64,000 bases of DNA from an uncultured Dorea sp. GTDB taxonomy: Bacteria; Bacillota; Clostridia; Lachnospirales; Lachnospiraceae. The position numbers and the translations under genes are program-made. The notes beneath the pieces are model-generated. The model was given only the letters and a program-made list of their open reading frames with translations, did not search any database and had not been told where the DNA came from. This document shows positions 8,758-16,459 of the stretch, in pieces. Location: assembly GCA_900543415.1 (NCBI GenBank), contig UQRE01000007.1, forward strand, positions 1 through 64,000, written 5' to 3'. Each line of letters opens with the position of its first letter. Position 1 is the first letter of the stretch.

Positions 8758-9270
8758 TTACAGTACCAGTGACGGTGCGGAATAGACTCTTCCTGCCAGC
8801 TCATTATCCAGCATATACAGACTCTTTGGATCATCACCAAACAGCGCATATTTTTTTACCAGATTATCTGCATTGGTCTCTTCTTCACCCTGTTCTTTTA
8901 CAAACCAATCTAAAAACTGCATGGTACGGAAATCTTTCACAGAATAAGCCGCATCATAAATATTATGTATTAAGCTTGTCACATACTGCTCATGCTTCAA
9001 TCCTTCTTCCAGAACCACTTTCGCACTTGTAAGCTCCACATCCGGTTTCGCGATTGCTTCTAACGTAACCTTCTCTCCATTGTTCTGTAAATACTGTACA
9101 AACAACATTGCATGGTCACGCTCTTCCTGCGCTTGGATCTTATACCAATTTGCAAATCCGTCTAATCCTTCATCACTATAATAATTAGAAAAATCCAGAT
9201 AGAGATATGCAGAATAGAACTCTTTATTCACCTGCTGGTTTAATAATTCCACAACCTTTTTATCTAACAT
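8758..9270 (-). CDS. ftnA: Non-haem ferritin
   Basis: Iron storage protein that oxidises Fe2+ at a di-iron centre and stores it as ferric mineral in a 24-subunit shell. The 170-residue length and sequence match the FtnA type. Ligand-type residues are seen in EFYSAYLYLDFSNYYS (Glu near 17), EERDHAMLF (Glu-Arg-Asp-His near 50) and VKEQGEEETNADNLV (Glu near 127). Ribosome site AAGGAG precedes the ATG. It heads a two-gene unit with the Bfd-like protein, behind a strong promoter. I see no Fur-like palindrome that is convincing. Confidence 0.95.
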   Translation of the reverse strand: MLDKKVVELLNQQVNKEFYSAYLYLDFSNYYSDEGLDGFANWYKIQAQEERDHAMLFVQYLQNNGEKVTLEAIAKPDVELTSAKVVLEEGLKHEQYVTSLIHNIYDAAYSVKDFRTMQFLDWFVKEQGEEETNADNLVKKYALFGDDPKSLYMLDNELAGRVYSAPSLVL

Positions 9271-9303
9271 AATCTTAATCTCCTTCGTTCATTTTTCATT
9301 AAA

Positions 9304-9332
9304 ATTATAGCTCGGTTTTTGGCACATTGCAA
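9304..9332 (-). promoter_or_regulatory. Sigma-A promoter of ferritin-bfd
   Basis: Minus strand TTGCAA, 17-base spacer, TATAAT, about 35 bases before the ferritin start. The -10 is a perfect consensus. Confidence 0.8.
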
Positions 9333-9343
9333 TAAGTAATCTT

Positions 9344-9787
9344 TTACTGATTTGCGCGGTAAGCTTCGTCCGCACTGTACACATCAAACCCGCTGCCTTT
9401 CAAAATATCCACAACCCGCGCCGGATCATCACTCTTTAACACTGCTGCCGCATCACTTCCATTTGCGAATGCATACATATATTCAATATTGATCTCTCCT
9501 TCTACAATCTGATGCATCGCTTTACTCAATGAGCCTGTCGCATGCGGTACACGCAGCGCTACTACATCGGTAAGCATGGATGTAATATCCGCATCCTTCA
9601 ATGCCGCGCGTCCTTTCTGCGGGTCTGACACGATCATACGAAGCATTCCGTAATCAGAAGTATCTGCAAGGCTAAGTGCTACAATATTGACATCATTGTC
9701 TGCCAATATGGATAAAACTTCGTCCAAACGACCTTCTCTATTTTCCAAAAATACAGACAACTGCTGAATGGTATTACTGATACTCAT
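9344..9787 (-). CDS. Tandem ACT-domain protein (amino-acid sensor)
   Basis: 147-residue protein made of two ACT modules: residues ~6-72 (QLSVFLENREGRLDEVLSIL...NIVALSL) and ~78-142 (VEGEINIEYMYAFAN...). ACT domains bind amino acids, and stand-alone tandem ACT proteins of this kind accompany aryl-CoA ligases and indolepyruvate oxidoreductases. No catalytic domain is present. It is the last gene of the six-gene aryl operon, 11 bases after the ligase at 9799-11130. Its likely role is to sense an aromatic amino acid and modulate the partner ligase; this is inference. It is a paralogue of the ACT protein at 11161-11580. Confidence 0.85.
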   Translation of the reverse strand: MSISNTIQQLSVFLENREGRLDEVLSILADNDVNIVALSLADTSDYGMLRMIVSDPQKGRAALKDADITSMLTDVVALRVPHATGSLSKAMHQIVEGEINIEYMYAFANGSDAAAVLKSDDPARVVDILKGSGFDVYSADEAYRANQ

Positions 9788-9798
9788 AATTCCCCTCC

Positions 9799-11130
9799 TT
9801 ATAAATTCCTGTTATCAATGACACGTTTCGCTTTTCCTTCACTTCTCTGAATGGTCTTAGGCTCAACTAATTTTACTCTCACGGACACTCCAAGCGCCTG
9901 TTTCAAAACTGCGCCCACTCTATTTTTCAATTCATCCAGTTTTCGGATCTCGTCAGAGAAATATTTCTCATCCACTTCTACCATTACGGTAAGTACATCC
10001 AAATTGTTTTCACGATCTACGATCAGCATATAATGAGGAGCCACGCCGCCGCCCATAGAAAGAAGCGCTGTCTCAACCTGTGTCGGGAATACATTGACAC
10101 CGCGGATGACTTTCATATCATCTGTACGTCCGGTGAATTTCTGAATTCTCGGAAGTGTTCTTCCACACTCGCATGTATCATGCTCAATGCTTGTTAAGTC
10201 TTTGGTCCGATATCTCAGAAGCGGCATTCCTTCCTTGGCAAGTGTAGTAAATACAAGTTCTCCGGTCTCTCCGTCTGCACAGGCCGTGTGATCTGCCGGA
10301 TTCAATACTTCAGGATAGAAATAATCCTCGTAGACATGCAGCCCTTTGTGATGGATACAATCCATAGCCACGCCGGGACCGGTAACCTCGCACAAACCGT
10401 AAATGTCAAACGTATTAATGTGGAAAATACTCTCGATCTTCTTGCGCATCTCGTCCGTCCAAGGTTCTGCGCCGTTGATACTTACTTTAATTTTCAGTCT
10501 GTCTATAACGCCCGCTTCCTGTGCTGCTTCTGCCAGATACATCGCATACGATGGGGTACATGCGAATGCAGTTGCTCCGAAGTCCTCCATACACATTAAC
10601 TGTCTCTTTGTATTCCCTGACGACATAGGAATTGCCATTGCGCCAAGCGCACGTGCTCCGAAATCAAGTCCCAGACCTCCGGTAAACAATCCATATCCAT
10701 AACAGATATGAATGCGGTCGGAGGCATCAAGTCCTGCCATCGTCAGCGCTCTCGCCACACACTCTCCCCACACATCTACGTCTTTTTGCGTATAGGATGC
10801 CAAGGTCAGCTTCCCGGTCGTTCCTGAAGTTCCCTGTACTCTGACAATCTTCTCCTGTGGAACCGCCAAAAGACCAAACGGATAGCTATCTCTTAAATCC
10901 TCTTTTGTTGTAAATGGAAGTTTATCGATATCATCAATCCCTTTAATATCCCCCGGAAGAACTCCGAGTTCATCCATTTTTCTTCGGTAAAAGGCAACAT
11001 TATCGTATACATTTTTCACTTGTTTTACAAGCCTTTCACTCTGCAGTGCATGCATCTCATCTCTGCTCATGCACTCAATCTTCGGATCTCTGATCTGTTC
11101 TTTCCAATCTGTCAACGCTACTCCCGCCAT
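9799..11130 (-). CDS. paaK: Phenylacetate-CoA ligase (AMP-forming), copy 1
   Basis: Adenylate-forming ligase that activates phenylacetate or related arylacetates to the CoA thioester. 443 residues, normal for PaaK. The phosphate-binding loop VQGTSGTTGKLTLASYT lies near residue 98, SSGNTKRQL follows, and RIQKFTGRTDDMKVIRGVNVFP marks the hinge before the C-terminal lid. A Cys cluster (HDTCECGR near residue 320) is typical of this family. Which arylacetate it prefers (phenyl, 4-hydroxyphenyl or indolyl) cannot be read from sequence. It lies between two ACT-protein genes and is a paralogue of the ligase at 13914-15224. Confidence 0.9.
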   Translation of the reverse strand: MAGVALTDWKEQIRDPKIECMSRDEMHALQSERLVKQVKNVYDNVAFYRRKMDELGVLPGDIKGIDDIDKLPFTTKEDLRDSYPFGLLAVPQEKIVRVQGTSGTTGKLTLASYTQKDVDVWGECVARALTMAGLDASDRIHICYGYGLFTGGLGLDFGARALGAMAIPMSSGNTKRQLMCMEDFGATAFACTPSYAMYLAEAAQEAGVIDRLKIKVSINGAEPWTDEMRKKIESIFHINTFDIYGLCEVTGPGVAMDCIHHKGLHVYEDYFYPEVLNPADHTACADGETGELVFTTLAKEGMPLLRYRTKDLTSIEHDTCECGRTLPRIQKFTGRTDDMKVIRGVNVFPTQVETALLSMGGGVAPHYMLIVDRENNLDVLTVMVEVDEKYFSDEIRKLDELKNRVGAVLKQALGVSVRVKLVEPKTIQRSEGKAKRVIDNRNL

Positions 11131-11160
11131 GCTTCTTCACTCTCCTTCTTTTGTCACACG

Positions 11161-11580
11161 CTATAAGTCATCTTCTTCTACAATCTTCACATTATATTTC
11201 TTTAAGATCTGTGTCGCCTTTTCATAATCATCGGTCTGAAATACCATAACCGGTGCACGTCCGTCACGGATCACAAAAGAATAAATATAATTAATATTAA
11301 GCTTCCCTTCTGCCAATATGGATAACATCTGGTTTAAATTACCCTTTTTATCCTCCAGTTCAACCCCCATCACTTCGTGAACACTCACCACATATCCTCT
11401 TGTTGTGAGATATTCTTTTGCCTCCTGAGGTTTATCTACTACCATGCGAAGGATTCCAAAATCCGGTGCATCAAAATTGGCAACTGCCCGGATATTCACA
11501 TGCGCCTCTGTCAATCTTGATGTCACTTCCATGAGACTTCCGGGTTTATTTTCTACAAGTACTGATAATTGTCTGATCAT
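11161..11580 (-). CDS. Tandem ACT-domain protein, second copy
   Basis: 139 residues with two ACT modules: QLSVLVENKPGSLMEVTSRL...NIRAVANFDA, then LEDKKGNLNQMLSILAEGKLNINYIYSFV. The start was placed at 11580 because GGAGGTGT lies 3 to 10 bases upstream; the open frame runs on to 11613 but lacks a ribosome site. It sits just after iorB in the aryl operon. As with its paralogue, an aromatic amino acid is the probable ligand. Two distinct sensors in one operon suggest that two ligands are monitored or that each serves its own ligase. Confidence 0.85.
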   Translation of the reverse strand: MIRQLSVLVENKPGSLMEVTSRLTEAHVNIRAVANFDAPDFGILRMVVDKPQEAKEYLTTRGYVVSVHEVMGVELEDKKGNLNQMLSILAEGKLNINYIYSFVIRDGRAPVMVFQTDDYEKATQILKKYNVKIVEEDDL

Positions 11581-11590
11581 ACGACACCTC

Positions 11591-12160
11591 CTACAATCCA
11601 TATCCAACATCAAAAGCCTGTTTGTTCACGGCGATTGTTTTCGGCGGCACTGTATTTTCAATCACTTCATACCACTGCTCTTTTGTGAAATCCATGTGCT
11701 GTGCCGCAACACCGAGCACGACTAAGTTAAACACTCTTGCATTTCCGATTTTCTTCGCTTCTTCTGTGGCATTTACCGTATAAACTTTGTGCTTTTGCTG
11801 TAACTGTTCTATGATTCCTTCCGGATACTCTGCTGCTCCGATCACGACCGGCATCGGATCGATCCTCCAGTCATTGACGATCAGCGCTCCGTCTTTCTTT
11901 AAGAAATGTGCGTATCTCAAAGCTTCCAGACGTTCAAATGCAATAAGAACGTCCGCCTGCCCTTCCTCTACGATTGGTTCTGCAACTTTCTCTCCATAAC
12001 GAACGAATGTCACAACGCTTCCGCCTCTCTGAGCCATTCCGTGAACCTCTGACAGCTTCACATCATATCCTGCACGCGTTGCAAGTCCTCCTAAAACTCT
12101 GCTGGTAAGAAGTGTCCCCTGACCGCCCACCCCGACGATCATAATATTTTTTGCAGCCAT
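11591..12160 (-). CDS. iorB: Indolepyruvate ferredoxin oxidoreductase, beta subunit
   Basis: Gamma-type catalytic domain of pyruvate:ferredoxin oxidoreductases. GVGGQGTLLTSRVLGGLA near residue 10 is the family's opening motif, and EVHGMAQRGGSVVTFVRYG near 38 is diagnostic. 189 residues, normal length. With IorA it decarboxylates arylpyruvates to arylacetyl-CoA while reducing ferredoxin. The ATG overlaps the iorA stop by one base (TAATG), which implies translational coupling and equal dosage. Confidence 0.95.
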   Translation of the reverse strand: MAAKNIMIVGVGGQGTLLTSRVLGGLATRAGYDVKLSEVHGMAQRGGSVVTFVRYGEKVAEPIVEEGQADVLIAFERLEALRYAHFLKKDGALIVNDWRIDPMPVVIGAAEYPEGIIEQLQQKHKVYTVNATEEAKKIGNARVFNLVVLGVAAQHMDFTKEQWYEVIENTVPPKTIAVNKQAFDVGYGL

Positions 12161-13911
12161 TATCTTCCCTCCTTTACCAGTTCAATTGCATTAAATTTAC
12201 ATAAGCTTTCACACAATCCACATCCAGTACACATGGTATCATCAATGCGGATGGTTCCATCCTCATTTTTTGTCATAGCCGGACATCCCGGTTTCATACA
12301 CATCCCGCATTTCTTACATTTATCCGCATGGGCAATGTACAATGGTTTCTTGCCTTTTGTAAGTAATACGCATGGACTCTTCGTGATGATCACAGACACT
12401 TCGTCTTTTGCCACTTCCTCTTTGATCGTCTTCTCCAGTGTATCAATATCAAACGCGTTGACTTCGATTACATTTTTTACTCCCATGGCTTTGCAAAGCG
12501 CCGGTATGTCAATGGCATAAGTCGGATCTCCCTGAAGTGTTTTACCGGTTGCCGCGTGATCCTGATGTCCTGTCATTCCGGTTGTAGAGTTGTCAAGAAT
12601 CATCACCGTACCGGTTGCATGATTATATACCATATTCATAAGTGAATTTACGCCGGTATGTAAAAAGGTGGAATCACCGATCACAGCTACCCAGTTTTTA
12701 ATATAGTCTTTGCCCTTTGCCTTTTCCATTCCGTGAAGTGTAGAAATACTGGACCCCATACACATCGTTGTGTCTACAACACTCAACGGCGCTACCGCAC
12801 CAAGTGTATAACATCCGATATCTCCTGCCGCATGCATTTTCAATTTATTCAGCACGTGATACACGCTTCTGTGTGGGCATCCCGGACAAAGGATCGGTGG
12901 TCTTCCCGGAACCTGCGCTGCCGCATCAAGATCAAGCTCTTCTTTCAAAATTGCTTTTCTTAAAAGATTTGCACTGTACTCTCCCTGCTCTGTGAGTATT
13001 TCTTTACCGACTGCAGGAATCCCCCATGCCCTTACCTGTTCCTCAATTACTGGATCAAGTTCTTCCACAATATACAAGGTATCAACTTTGGATGCAAACT
13101 CTTCGATCAATTTCTTCGGAAGCGGATTCACAAGCCCAAGCTTTAGCACAGACGCTTCCGGCAATGCTTCCTTTACATACTGATATGGAATTCCGCTTGT
13201 GATCACTCCTATCTTTGTATCACACATTTCGACTTTGTTGATCGGAAGTGTATTTGCCGCTTCTGCAAGCTCTTGATTACGCTTTTCAATTTCCACATGA
13301 CGAAGTTTTGCATTTCCCGGCATCATGACATTCTTTTTAATATCTTTCACATATTCTTTATCTTCCACATCTGTCCGTTCCTCCAGCTCCACAACGCCCT
13401 GAGAGTGCGCAAGTCTTGTCGTTGTCCGATAGACGAAAGGACGGTCAAATTTTTCACTTAATTCAAATGCAAGCTTCATAAATTCTTTTGCTTCTGCACT
13501 GTCAGATGGTTCTAAAACCGGAAGCTTTGCCGCGCGGGCTACCATTCTGGTATCCTGTTCATTCTGGGAACTGTAGAGTCCCGGATCATCTGCAACTACA
13601 ATGACCAGACCTCCGTTTACCCCCATATAAGATACGCTGTATGTCGGGTCTGCTGCTACGTTGAAGCCCACATGCTTCATACATGCCATCGCCCTTGTTC
13701 CCACAAGCGATGCACCTACCGCTACCTCTGTCGCTACTTTCTCATTTGGTGACCATTCGCAATAGAGATCTTCCTTGTACTGTACAAGATATTCACTGAT
13801 CTCCGTGCTTGGTGTCCCCGGATATGCGGCAGAAACTTTCACTCCCGCCTCATAAGCTCCTCTGGCAATCGCTTCATTGCCGAGCATGATTACTTTCTTT
13901 TTATCCGCCAT
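12160..13911 (-). CDS. iorA: Indolepyruvate ferredoxin oxidoreductase, alpha subunit
   Basis: Thiamine-diphosphate enzyme of 583 residues. Order: POR_N domain (MLGNEAIARGAYEAGVKVSAAYPGTPSTE), TPP-binding C domain (CPGCPHRSVYHVLN, GDIGCYTLG, GDSTFLHTGVNSLMN, ILDNSTTGMTGHQDH), then two ferredoxin clusters near the C terminus (CKKCGMCMKPGC and CTGCGLCESLC). It catalyses arylpyruvate + CoA + oxidised ferredoxin to arylacetyl-CoA + CO2 + reduced ferredoxin, and can run in the carboxylating direction. It starts 3 bases after the upstream ligase. Substrate preference among indole-, phenyl- and hydroxyphenylpyruvate cannot be told from sequence. Confidence 0.95.
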   Translation of the reverse strand: MADKKKVIMLGNEAIARGAYEAGVKVSAAYPGTPSTEISEYLVQYKEDLYCEWSPNEKVATEVAVGASLVGTRAMACMKHVGFNVAADPTYSVSYMGVNGGLVIVVADDPGLYSSQNEQDTRMVARAAKLPVLEPSDSAEAKEFMKLAFELSEKFDRPFVYRTTTRLAHSQGVVELEERTDVEDKEYVKDIKKNVMMPGNAKLRHVEIEKRNQELAEAANTLPINKVEMCDTKIGVITSGIPYQYVKEALPEASVLKLGLVNPLPKKLIEEFASKVDTLYIVEELDPVIEEQVRAWGIPAVGKEILTEQGEYSANLLRKAILKEELDLDAAAQVPGRPPILCPGCPHRSVYHVLNKLKMHAAGDIGCYTLGAVAPLSVVDTTMCMGSSISTLHGMEKAKGKDYIKNWVAVIGDSTFLHTGVNSLMNMVYNHATGTVMILDNSTTGMTGHQDHAATGKTLQGDPTYAIDIPALCKAMGVKNVIEVNAFDIDTLEKTIKEEVAKDEVSVIITKSPCVLLTKGKKPLYIAHADKCKKCGMCMKPGCPAMTKNEDGTIRIDDTMCTGCGLCESLCKFNAIELVKEGR

Positions 13912-13913
13912 TT

Positions 13914-15224
13914 TTATAATCCATCCTTTCGTAAATCTGTCACTCTCTTTGCTTTTCCTTCAAATCTCTGAAGAGAATGCGGCGCTACCAGTTTGATTCT
14001 TGTAGCTAATCCAAGCTGCGCCTTTAATTCCTTCACAATCCGCTGTTCTAATTCACTTAACTTACTGTAACTGTCAAGCAGTCTGTGATCTACCAGCTCT
14101 ACGGAGATCGTCATAACATCCAGTCGATTCTTACGTTCTACAACAATCTCATAATGAGGACCAATCTCAGGAATCTGAAGCAATACTTCTTCAATCTGCG
14201 TTGGGAATACATTCACGCCGCGGATGACAAGCATATCGTCTGCCCGTCCGGACAGATTCTCCATACGGACCGTTGTTCTTCCACATTTACAAGGTTCGTA
14301 AAAAAGTCTTGTCAAATCTCCGGTTCTGTAACGCACCAGCGGGAGCGCTTCTTTCCCAAGGCAGGTAATGACCAGCTCTCCTTTCTCACCTGCCGGAAGC
14401 ACTTCCCCGGTCTTCGGATCGATCACTTCCGGTATAAACCAGTCTTCATTGATATGCATACCGCACAGTTCTTCACACTCTCCTGCAACTCCCGGACCGC
14501 ACAATTCACTCATTCCGTAGTTTTGCGTACAAAGGAAATTCTCTCCCCATACTTTGTGCATCTCATCACGCATAGGTTCTGTCATTCCTTCTCCGCCGAA
14601 CAGACCGATATGTACTTTCAAGTCTTTCTCCGGGTCCAGCCCCCTTGCTCTTATCTCTTCTCCAAGATGCAGTGCGTACGACGGCGTTGCAACAAGCAGC
14701 GTAGTTCCCACATCCTGCATGAACATAATCTGTTTTTTTGTATTTCCGGAAGACATTGGGATTACCGCAGCTCCAAGCTTCTCCAGCCCTCCGTGGAGAC
14801 CTAACGCTCCTGTGAAGGTTCCGTAGCCAAATGCGATCTGCGCCACATCATCCGGTGTTGCGCCTCCCATACATGCAATTCTTGCCACGTTGTCCAGCCA
14901 GTTATCAAGATCATTCTTCGTGTATCCTACTACCGTCGGTTTCCCGGTTGTCCCTGAACTTGCGTGAAAACGGACCAATTCCTTTTTCTCTACTGCAAAT
15001 AGTCCGGTTGGATAGTTATCTCTAAAATCTGCTTTATATGTAAATGGCATTTTCTTCAGATCGCTTAGACTCTGAATGTCATCCGGTTTCACTTGTGCTT
15101 CATCCATTTTCCTACGATATGGCTCTACTTTCTCATAGATATAGCTTACGGTTTCTTTTAACCGTGCCAGCTGAATCTTCTCAATCTCACTTCTTGGCAG
15201 TGTCTCTTCCTTCGCCCAAATCAT
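13914..15224 (-). CDS. paaK: Phenylacetate-CoA ligase (AMP-forming), copy 2
   Basis: First gene of the aryl operon, 436 residues. FHASSGTTGKPTVVGYT near residue 92 is the ATP loop, PMSSGNTKKQI and RMENLSGRADDMLVIRGVNVFP follow, and a Cys pair (EPCKCGR) is present as in copy 1. The two ligases are alike across their length but clearly diverged, so they probably differ in substrate. The ribosome site AAGGAGGAGA precedes the ATG at 15224. Depending on direction it either uses arylacetyl-CoA from IOR or supplies it. Confidence 0.9.
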   Translation of the reverse strand: MIWAKEETLPRSEIEKIQLARLKETVSYIYEKVEPYRRKMDEAQVKPDDIQSLSDLKKMPFTYKADFRDNYPTGLFAVEKKELVRFHASSGTTGKPTVVGYTKNDLDNWLDNVARIACMGGATPDDVAQIAFGYGTFTGALGLHGGLEKLGAAVIPMSSGNTKKQIMFMQDVGTTLLVATPSYALHLGEEIRARGLDPEKDLKVHIGLFGGEGMTEPMRDEMHKVWGENFLCTQNYGMSELCGPGVAGECEELCGMHINEDWFIPEVIDPKTGEVLPAGEKGELVITCLGKEALPLVRYRTGDLTRLFYEPCKCGRTTVRMENLSGRADDMLVIRGVNVFPTQIEEVLLQIPEIGPHYEIVVERKNRLDVMTISVELVDHRLLDSYSKLSELEQRIVKELKAQLGLATRIKLVAPHSLQRFEGKAKRVTDLRKDGL

Positions 15225-15301
15225 AGTGTCTCCTCCTTCATACTTCCAAGTTATCAGCTTATACTGAAAAACAGCCGCAAGTATTTTCTTACGACTGTTT
15301 T

Positions 15302-15330
15302 AGTATAGCACATTACTTTCGCAAGTTAAA
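15302..15330 (-). promoter_or_regulatory. Promoter of the aryl-CoA / IOR operon
   Basis: Minus strand TTTAAC, 17-base spacer, TATACT, about 75 bases upstream of the first ligase. The -35 is weak, which fits with activation or regulated use; an inverted repeat overlaps it. Confidence 0.5.
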
Positions 15331-15346
15331 GCATTAAGTTGCGAAA
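15317..15346. promoter_or_regulatory. Inverted repeat overlapping the -35 of the aryl operon
   Basis: TTTCGCAA (15317-15324) and TTGCGAAA (15339-15346) are exact complements, with inner TTAA/TTAA also symmetric, giving a 30-base near-perfect palindrome. It covers the -35 hexamer and follows the stop of the upstream gene by two bases. There is no T-run after it, so it looks like an operator rather than a terminator. The binding protein is unknown. Confidence 0.45.
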
Positions 15347-15348
15347 AT

Positions 15349-15834
15349 TTATTTATTTTTTGCATGTCTTTTACATGTATAAGTGTCCAGATTAATTTTC
15401 AAAACCGTCACAGACTCCACAAGCTTCAGATTCATTTCGGACTCGTCAAATATTTTTCCGGTTTGATGTTCCATGATTTTTCCGAGCGCCTCTTTCTTCT
15501 TGTACGTTTCTTCCACAATTTTTGCATGCCCGTTTCCGATGAGACTGGCATAATAATAACTGTATTGACAGGCAAGGTCTCCTTCTGCCAACTCATGGTG
15601 ACAGTCCATCTCAATACCGACTTTTGCATTTTTCCTGATCAGATCAATCTTACGGCCTTCCCCTGCACAGTGAATATAAAGCGTCAGCTCTTTTCCCTTC
15701 ATATCGTATCCGAAATTCACCGGTACAATATAGACTTCTCCTTCCTCACAGAATCCAAGGCGGCATACTTTACATGCTTCAATAATGTCTCTGATCTCAT
15801 CGGGTTCGACCACTTCTCTTTCTCGTCTTCTCAC
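15349..15834 (-). CDS. Pyridoxamine 5'-phosphate oxidase-family (FMN-binding split-barrel) protein
   Basis: 161-residue protein of the NimA-like group within the PNPOx superfamily, which bind FMN, F420 or haem. Fold marks are VCRLGFCEEGEVYIVPVNFGYDMKGKELTLYIHCAGEGRKIDLI read in pieces near residues 22-65, and the central CHHELAEGDLACQYSYYYASLIGNG. These proteins often reduce nitro or quinone-like compounds, but the true substrate is not known. It lies 17 bases downstream of mnmM and upstream of the aryl operon promoter. Confidence 0.8.
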   Translation of the reverse strand: MRRREREVVEPDEIRDIIEACKVCRLGFCEEGEVYIVPVNFGYDMKGKELTLYIHCAGEGRKIDLIRKNAKVGIEMDCHHELAEGDLACQYSYYYASLIGNGHAKIVEETYKKKEALGKIMEHQTGKIFDESEMNLKLVESVTVLKINLDTYTCKRHAKNK

Positions 15835-15851
15835 GTTTCTTCCCTCCTTAT

Positions 15852-16436
15852 TTACTCCTTGAATATAAATACCGGCATCGGCGGATTGTTCCCCCTGTTA
15901 AAATATGTATTTTGAATAACGGTATACTCTCTCGCCGGTAAGCTTCTCAAATATTCCAAGATGGCATCTTTTTCTTCAAATCCGGTATCTCCTCCGCTGT
16001 AAATGCAAAGGCTCATCATTCCGCCACGTTTTAATATCTTAAGACCTTTTTTAATTGCCTCTACACTTGTCTCCACTTTCGTAGCTATACGGTGATCTCC
16101 TCCCGGCAAATATCCGAAATTAAAGCATATCACATCCGCAGTCTCTGACTCTACATACATTCCCATGTGTTCATGGCCGTCAAGAATCAACTGAATTCTT
16201 CCATCTTCATACATTTTCCGCCCGATTTCATACCCTTTCAGCATTTTTTCAGTTTCTTCCAACGCCTCTTTTTGAATATCGAACGCAAGAATTCGTCCTT
16301 GATCTTTTGCAAGTTCGCAGAGTAACTTCGTATCATTTCCCTTCCCCATTGTCGCATCAATATAGAACCCTTCTCTTTCTGCCTGCGAACGGATAATCTC
16401 ATGACACCAATGAGTGATCTGTGATTGTTTGCTCAT
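15852..16436 (-). CDS. mnmM: tRNA 5-aminomethyl-2-thiouridine methyltransferase MnmM (YtqB family)
   Basis: Class I SAM-dependent methyltransferase of about 194 residues. IDATMGKGNDTKLL near residue 26 is the SAM-binding motif I, FNFGYLPGGDHRIATK is the YtqB signature, and the C terminus holds NPPMPVFIFKE. The family was recently assigned to the last methylation of wobble uridine mnm5s2U in Firmicutes, the step done by MnmC in E. coli. The start at 16436 has AAGGAGAAAAAA directly upstream; the longer frame to 16514 overlaps the end of mgtE and lacks a site. It lies 23 bases after mgtE. Confidence 0.85.
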   Translation of the reverse strand: MSKQSQITHWCHEIIRSQAEREGFYIDATMGKGNDTKLLCELAKDQGRILAFDIQKEALEETEKMLKGYEIGRKMYEDGRIQLILDGHEHMGMYVESETADVICFNFGYLPGGDHRIATKVETSVEAIKKGLKILKRGGMMSLCIYSGGDTGFEEKDAILEYLRSLPAREYTVIQNTYFNRGNNPPMPVFIFKE

Positions 16437-16459
16437 TTTTTTCTCCTTTTGAATCCAGT

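Noticed and set aside
15317..15346. Rex or TyrR binding site
   Set aside because: The arms TTTCGCAA/TTGCGAAA do not fit TTGTnAA-n4-TTnACAA or TGTAAA-n6-TTTACA closely. Kept only as an unassigned palindrome.
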